64,000 nucleotides of DNA, taken from Pontibacter sp. G13. GTDB lineage: Bacteria > Bacteroidota > Bacteroidia > J057. Below the pieces are notes generated by a model. The model was not told where the DNA came from. It did no database searches and saw only the letters and a program-made list of their open reading frames with translations. Numbering within the stretch: position 1 is the first letter of the stretch; each line of letters begins with the position of its first letter. Positions 60,693-64,000 of this stretch are shown here, piece by piece. The translations under genes and the position numbers were made by a program. The stretch is from contig NZ_CP134696.1 of the NCBI RefSeq assembly GCF_031851795.1, forward strand, positions 5,828,001 to 5,892,000, read 5' to 3'.

Positions 60693-63600
60693 AGTTTCCA
60701 TTTGAAATCGATCACCGGACCGTTGTCCGGACGCCCCAATATGCCTTGAGCTTACCCGAAAATGAGAAGGCTTTGTTCGCCTTTTTTGCGCAGCCGGAAG
60801 TTCAAGAAGCCCTTTTCCTCGCTTCTCCCAATCTCCTGCGAGAATACCACAAGTGGGAAGCAGGAGAAATCAAATCTGGCAAACCATTGACAAAGTTGGT
60901 GGTGGCATTGACCAAATACTATGGCAGGATGCATGCACGCTGTACCCCATTTGGATTATTTGCCAGAATCGGAATCGCTCATTGGCACGAATCCGAACAA
61001 CAATCTCCTTCGGCCAACTGGAAGTCTCGGCATACGCGAATTGACATGGGGGTACTTTGTTTGTTGGCAGATGCCGTCCAACAATTGCCGATTGTGCGAC
61101 AGCATTTGGTTTACTACCCAAACAGCAGCTTATATGCCATCCACGACATGTTTCGGTATGTGGAGTCTACCCAAAGCAAACAAGGAAAATCCTATCAGTT
61201 GACTTCTTTGGGGAGAACAGAGGTCATCCAATTTTTGGTGGATCAGGCTCGGGAAGGCGCGGAGATTCGAACTTTGGCTGCTCCATTGGTGGATGAAGAA
61301 GTCACGCTGGAAGATGCGATCGCCTTTATCGAGGCCTTGATCGAGTATCAGGTGTTTGTGAGCGAATTAGATTTTTCGGTTACAGGACCTGAATATTTGG
61401 AGCGCCTGTTGACAAAATTGGGGGAGATTTTTGACTCGACAGCAGATCCCGAGGTAGGGAATTGGGTGCAAAGTCTTCAGCGTATCGAGGGTTTGATCGC
61501 TGCATTGGATACAGATTCTGCGAATTCCCCAGCGGCCTATCAGGTCATTGAACAACAATTCAAGGATTTGGGGATTACCTTGCCCTCCAGCCATATTGTT
61601 CAAGTAGATGCCAATCGATCATTTGCGCATCAGCCAATTGGGTATCCCATCAAGGCCACGCTGAAAAACGCACTGAAGGTATGTGCCAAGCTTTCATCAC
61701 AGCCCCCCCATTATCGGCTGGATCAGTTCAAGCAATCCTTCATGCGTCGATATGAGGATCAGGAAATCCCGCTTTTGATGGCATTGGATGTCGAGAATGG
61801 GGTCGGCTACGGGGATATGCTGCTGAAGGATGATAATCCCTTGACCCGTGATCTCTTCTTTCAGCAGGGAGGAAATACAACGGAAATCAAATGGACGCCC
61901 CAAGATCGTTGGAAGACTCAGAAGCTGATCGAGCTTCAAAAATCCGGCGCTAGAGAGTATCGGCTTACAGATGAAGATATCAATCAATTTGAGTTTGACA
62001 CTGGTGCGCTTCCTCCCACTTTTTCTGCCATGTATCGGTTGGTAGGAGATGGAGAAATCCTGATTGAGCATATCGGGAATGCCTCCGCTACGAATCTATT
62101 GGGGCGATTTTGTCATACCAATCCGGCCGTCAATGATCTCGTCATGGATCTGGCAGCACAGGAAGCCGAAAAGAACCCAGAAGTGATCTTCGCGGAAATT
62201 GCCCATTTACCCGAAAATCGCACGGGAAATATCTTATTGAGACCTGCTATCCGCGAATATGAAATTCCCTTTCTCGCTCAAAGTACCCTGCCCGCCGAGC
62301 AGCAAATTGCTGTAGAGGATTTGTATGTTTCGGTGTACTGGGATCAAATCTACCTGAGGTCCCGCAAGTTGGACAAGCGGATTATTCCTCGTCTGAGTAC
62401 CGCCCACAACTATACCTACCTTTCGCAGCCCATCTACCAATTCCTCTGCGACCTTCAGCAACAAGGCTTGAAAACGCACATGAACTTCAATTGGGGGCCT
62501 TTGCTGGATCACTTCGAGTATCTGCCGAGGGTTCGCTATAAGAACATCGTCCTTTTTCGAGCTTTTTGGAAAGTGGATCTCCGCCCGTTCAAATCCATGT
62601 TCAAATCGCAGGGGCAAAAGCAAATGGATGCATTTCAGGAGTTTGCTGATAAGTTGGAGCTGCCCAAGCGGTTTGTCTTGGCGGATATGGACAATGAGTT
62701 ACTCGTCGATCGGGATAATCCGCTGATGGTCCAATGCTTCCTCCAGACCGTGAAGCAACGACGGGAGGTAATTCTAAAGGAATTTCTGGAAGATCAGAAA
62801 GGAGCTTTGACCGATGAATCAGGACGGACTTATGCCAATCAATTGGTGTCGTCATTTGTCAAATCGGCAGCGACTTTCGACCAAACGCTTCCCGTGCATT
62901 TGCAAGCTCATAACAAGCCTGAAGCCGCCAAGGCCAAACATCCTCAAACCAGTCTTTGGAGTTACTTCCGGATCTATGGAGGCGTGAAATCACTGGATCG
63001 TTTGCTCGGGGAAGTCATCGGAGCATTTGCATCGTCTCAAAAGGAGTCAGGCAAAGTGGACAAATGGTATTTCATTCGCTACCGTGATGAGGAGGAGCAT
63101 CTGCGCATTCGGTTTCAGGCGACTTCCCCTATGGCCAAGTCCCATCTGATGGCTGCATTCGCCCAGTACATCGAGCCATTCGAAGCATCAGGACTCATCT
63201 GGAAAGTGGAAACGGGGACTTATCTCCCGGAAATCAACCGATATGGCCAGACCACGATGGAGGTATCGGAATCCATATTCCATCTGGAAAGCCAGCTGTT
63301 GGTGAATCTCATGCCCAATTTGATCGCTGCGGAATCCCCCAATCTGCGCTGGTGTCTGGGATTGATGTATCTAGATCAATGGTTTCAGGTATGTACCTTT
63401 TCTGAAGAGGAGCAGACGACGTTCATGGATCAGCTTAAGCAAGGCTATGAAAAGGAATTCAATGTCACTTCTTTTCAGCGCAAGCAGATACTCGGAAAAT
63501 ACAAGCGATACTTACCTACGATTGAATCCGCCCTGTCAGGCTCTGGCTCCGAATGGCAGACTTTGGCACAGCGACTCACCGAACATTTCGAGGAAATGAA

Positions 63601-63814
63601 TCCTCATATTCAATATGTGCTGGACCTCAATCGATCGCTCACCTTGAAGGTGGATTTCGAAACCTGGATGGCGAGCCATGTCCACATGTTCCTCAATCGC
63701 CTCATCCCTTCCTTCCAGCGGAAGAATGAGTTGGTCATCTACACCTTCCTGCATGCCTATTACCGATCGCGGCAAGCAAGAAAACAGCCTTCCTCTCACA
63801 GTCAAGCCGTGTAA
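60689..63814 (+). CDS. lanB: LanB-type lantibiotic dehydratase, full length
   Basis: The 1041-residue enzyme glutamylates Ser/Thr from Glu-tRNA and eliminates glutamate, producing dehydroamino acids. The N-terminal glutamylation domain shows RCTPFGLFARIG (residues 84-95), the family hallmark. The C-terminal elimination domain (SpaB_C type) runs from about residue 755 (WSYFRIYGG, then WYFIRYRDEEEHLRIRF) to the end. Both halves are fused in one chain, unlike split systems reported from some Bacteroidota lanthipeptides. ATG 60689 overlaps the lanC stop by 4 bp. The peptide exporter gene follows 9 bases later. Confidence 0.93.
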   Translation: MKFPFEIDHRTVVRTPQYALSLPENEKALFAFFAQPEVQEALFLASPNLLREYHKWEAGEIKSGKPLTKLVVALTKYYGRMHARCTPFGLFARIGIAHWHESEQQSPSANWKSRHTRIDMGVLCLLADAVQQLPIVRQHLVYYPNSSLYAIHDMFRYVESTQSKQGKSYQLTSLGRTEVIQFLVDQAREGAEIRTLAAPLVDEEVTLEDAIAFIEALIEYQVFVSELDFSVTGPEYLERLLTKLGEIFDSTADPEVGNWVQSLQRIEGLIAALDTDSANSPAAYQVIEQQFKDLGITLPSSHIVQVDANRSFAHQPIGYPIKATLKNALKVCAKLSSQPPHYRLDQFKQSFMRRYEDQEIPLLMALDVENGVGYGDMLLKDDNPLTRDLFFQQGGNTTEIKWTPQDRWKTQKLIELQKSGAREYRLTDEDINQFEFDTGALPPTFSAMYRLVGDGEILIEHIGNASATNLLGRFCHTNPAVNDLVMDLAAQEAEKNPEVIFAEIAHLPENRTGNILLRPAIREYEIPFLAQSTLPAEQQIAVEDLYVSVYWDQIYLRSRKLDKRIIPRLSTAHNYTYLSQPIYQFLCDLQQQGLKTHMNFNWGPLLDHFEYLPRVRYKNIVLFRAFWKVDLRPFKSMFKSQGQKQMDAFQEFADKLELPKRFVLADMDNELLVDRDNPLMVQCFLQTVKQRREVILKEFLEDQKGALTDESGRTYANQLVSSFVKSAATFDQTLPVHLQAHNKPEAAKAKHPQTSLWSYFRIYGGVKSLDRLLGEVIGAFASSQKESGKVDKWYFIRYRDEEEHLRIRFQATSPMAKSHLMAAFAQYIEPFEASGLIWKVETGTYLPEINRYGQTTMEVSESIFHLESQLLVNLMPNLIAAESPNLRWCLGLMYLDQWFQVCTFSEEEQTTFMDQLKQGYEKEFNVTSFQRKQILGKYKRYLPTIESALSGSGSEWQTLAQRLTEHFEEMNPHIQYVLDLNRSLTLKVDFETWMASHVHMFLNRLIPSFQRKNELVIYTFLHAYYRSRQARKQPSSHSQAV

Positions 63815-63823
63815 TCGCTCGAT

Positions 63824-64000
63824 ATGCCCATTCAATCATTTCCTAGCTACATACAGTACGACATCACGGATTGTGGACCGACCTGCCTACGGATCATTTC
63901 CAAATACTATGGCAAGGAAATTAGCCTAGATACTATCCGGTCGTTGAGCGAAAAAACGCGGACAGGGACCAATCTGCTCGGACTAAGCGAGGCGGCTGAA
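63824..64000 (+). CDS. lanT: C39-peptidase ABC exporter, 5' part only
   Basis: Only 59 codons are in the window. They show the N-terminus of a bacteriocin-processing peptidase of family C39, with catalytic Cys17 in TDCGPTCL and the oxyanion-hole Gln11 (IQYDITDC). The helix ISKYYGK and the segment ISLDTIRSLSEKTRTGTNLLGLSEAAE follow, as in the peptidase domain of double-glycine exporters. It should cleave the precursor after Gly30-Gly31 and export it. The remaining peptidase, membrane and ATPase domains lie beyond the window. It starts 9 bases after lanB, so it belongs to the same transcript. Confidence 0.88.
   Translation, partial: MPIQSFPSYIQYDITDCGPTCLRIISKYYGKEISLDTIRSLSEKTRTGTNLLGLSEAAE

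Overview
The window reads as a chromosomal segment of a member of the Bacteroidota. The evidence is three secreted proteins ending in type IX secretion sorting domains, a one-piece hybrid two-component regulator, an OMP_b-brl_3-type TonB-dependent receptor, and ECF sigma and lipoprotein families typical of the phylum. A Saprospiria/Lewinella-like or Cytophagia source is plausible, but that is inference. Genes are tightly packed, starts follow short spacers or 4-bp overlaps, and many genes end in clear hairpin terminators. I see no tRNA, rRNA, CRISPR array or insertion sequence.

Layout. 1-4014: a 5'-truncated gene, an NmrA-like oxidoreductase with a small membrane protein, an ECF sigma factor, and a haloalkane dehalogenase with complete catalytic residues. 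4106-7720 (minus): an alpha-glucan phosphorylase homologue lacking the PLP lysine, and an HtrA/DegP protease. 8274-14809 (minus): a seven-gene run (DUF1080, YceI, SUMF1-like, Gfo/Idh/MocA, ApbE, sugar isomerase, SGNH hydrolase), probably one operon for an oxidised (3-keto) sugar or glycoside. 15108-26455: a TPR protein, two secreted proteins, a lytic transglycosylase-like protein and a 2141-residue type IX secreted protein. 26907-32612: a YgiQ radical SAM protein, an SPFH plus NAD-kinase-like pair, and a conserved Bacteroidota protein usually mislabelled asparagine synthetase B. 32930-39519 (minus): a complete RND heavy-metal efflux operon with two His-rich accessory proteins, flanked by direct repeats. 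39898-43238: a lipoprotein with two similar halves, divergent from an OmpR-type two-component system, with ordered operator-like repeats between them. 43255-44702: an Rpn-family nuclease overlapped by a small gene that copies only its C-terminal module. 44954-55947: an S41 peptidase, an SH3 protein, a hybrid two-component regulator followed by a GH5-CBM6-CBM6 cellulase-type enzyme, and an outer-membrane barrel.

56508-64000 (running off the end) is the most notable region: a class I lanthipeptide locus. It has a TonB-dependent receptor, a 62-residue precursor with a double-glycine leader and a Ser/Cys-rich core, LanC cyclase, full-length LanB dehydratase, and the start of a C39-peptidase ABC exporter. 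The logic is complete: LanB dehydrates Ser/Thr, LanC closes thioether rings, and the C39 exporter removes the leader after Gly-Gly while exporting the product. Three consecutive hairpins lie between the precursor and lanC.

A GC-rich intergenic repeat of about 160 bp occurs six times (7941, 28995, 32762, 39625, 51825, 52003) and produces spurious ORFs that should not be annotated as genes.
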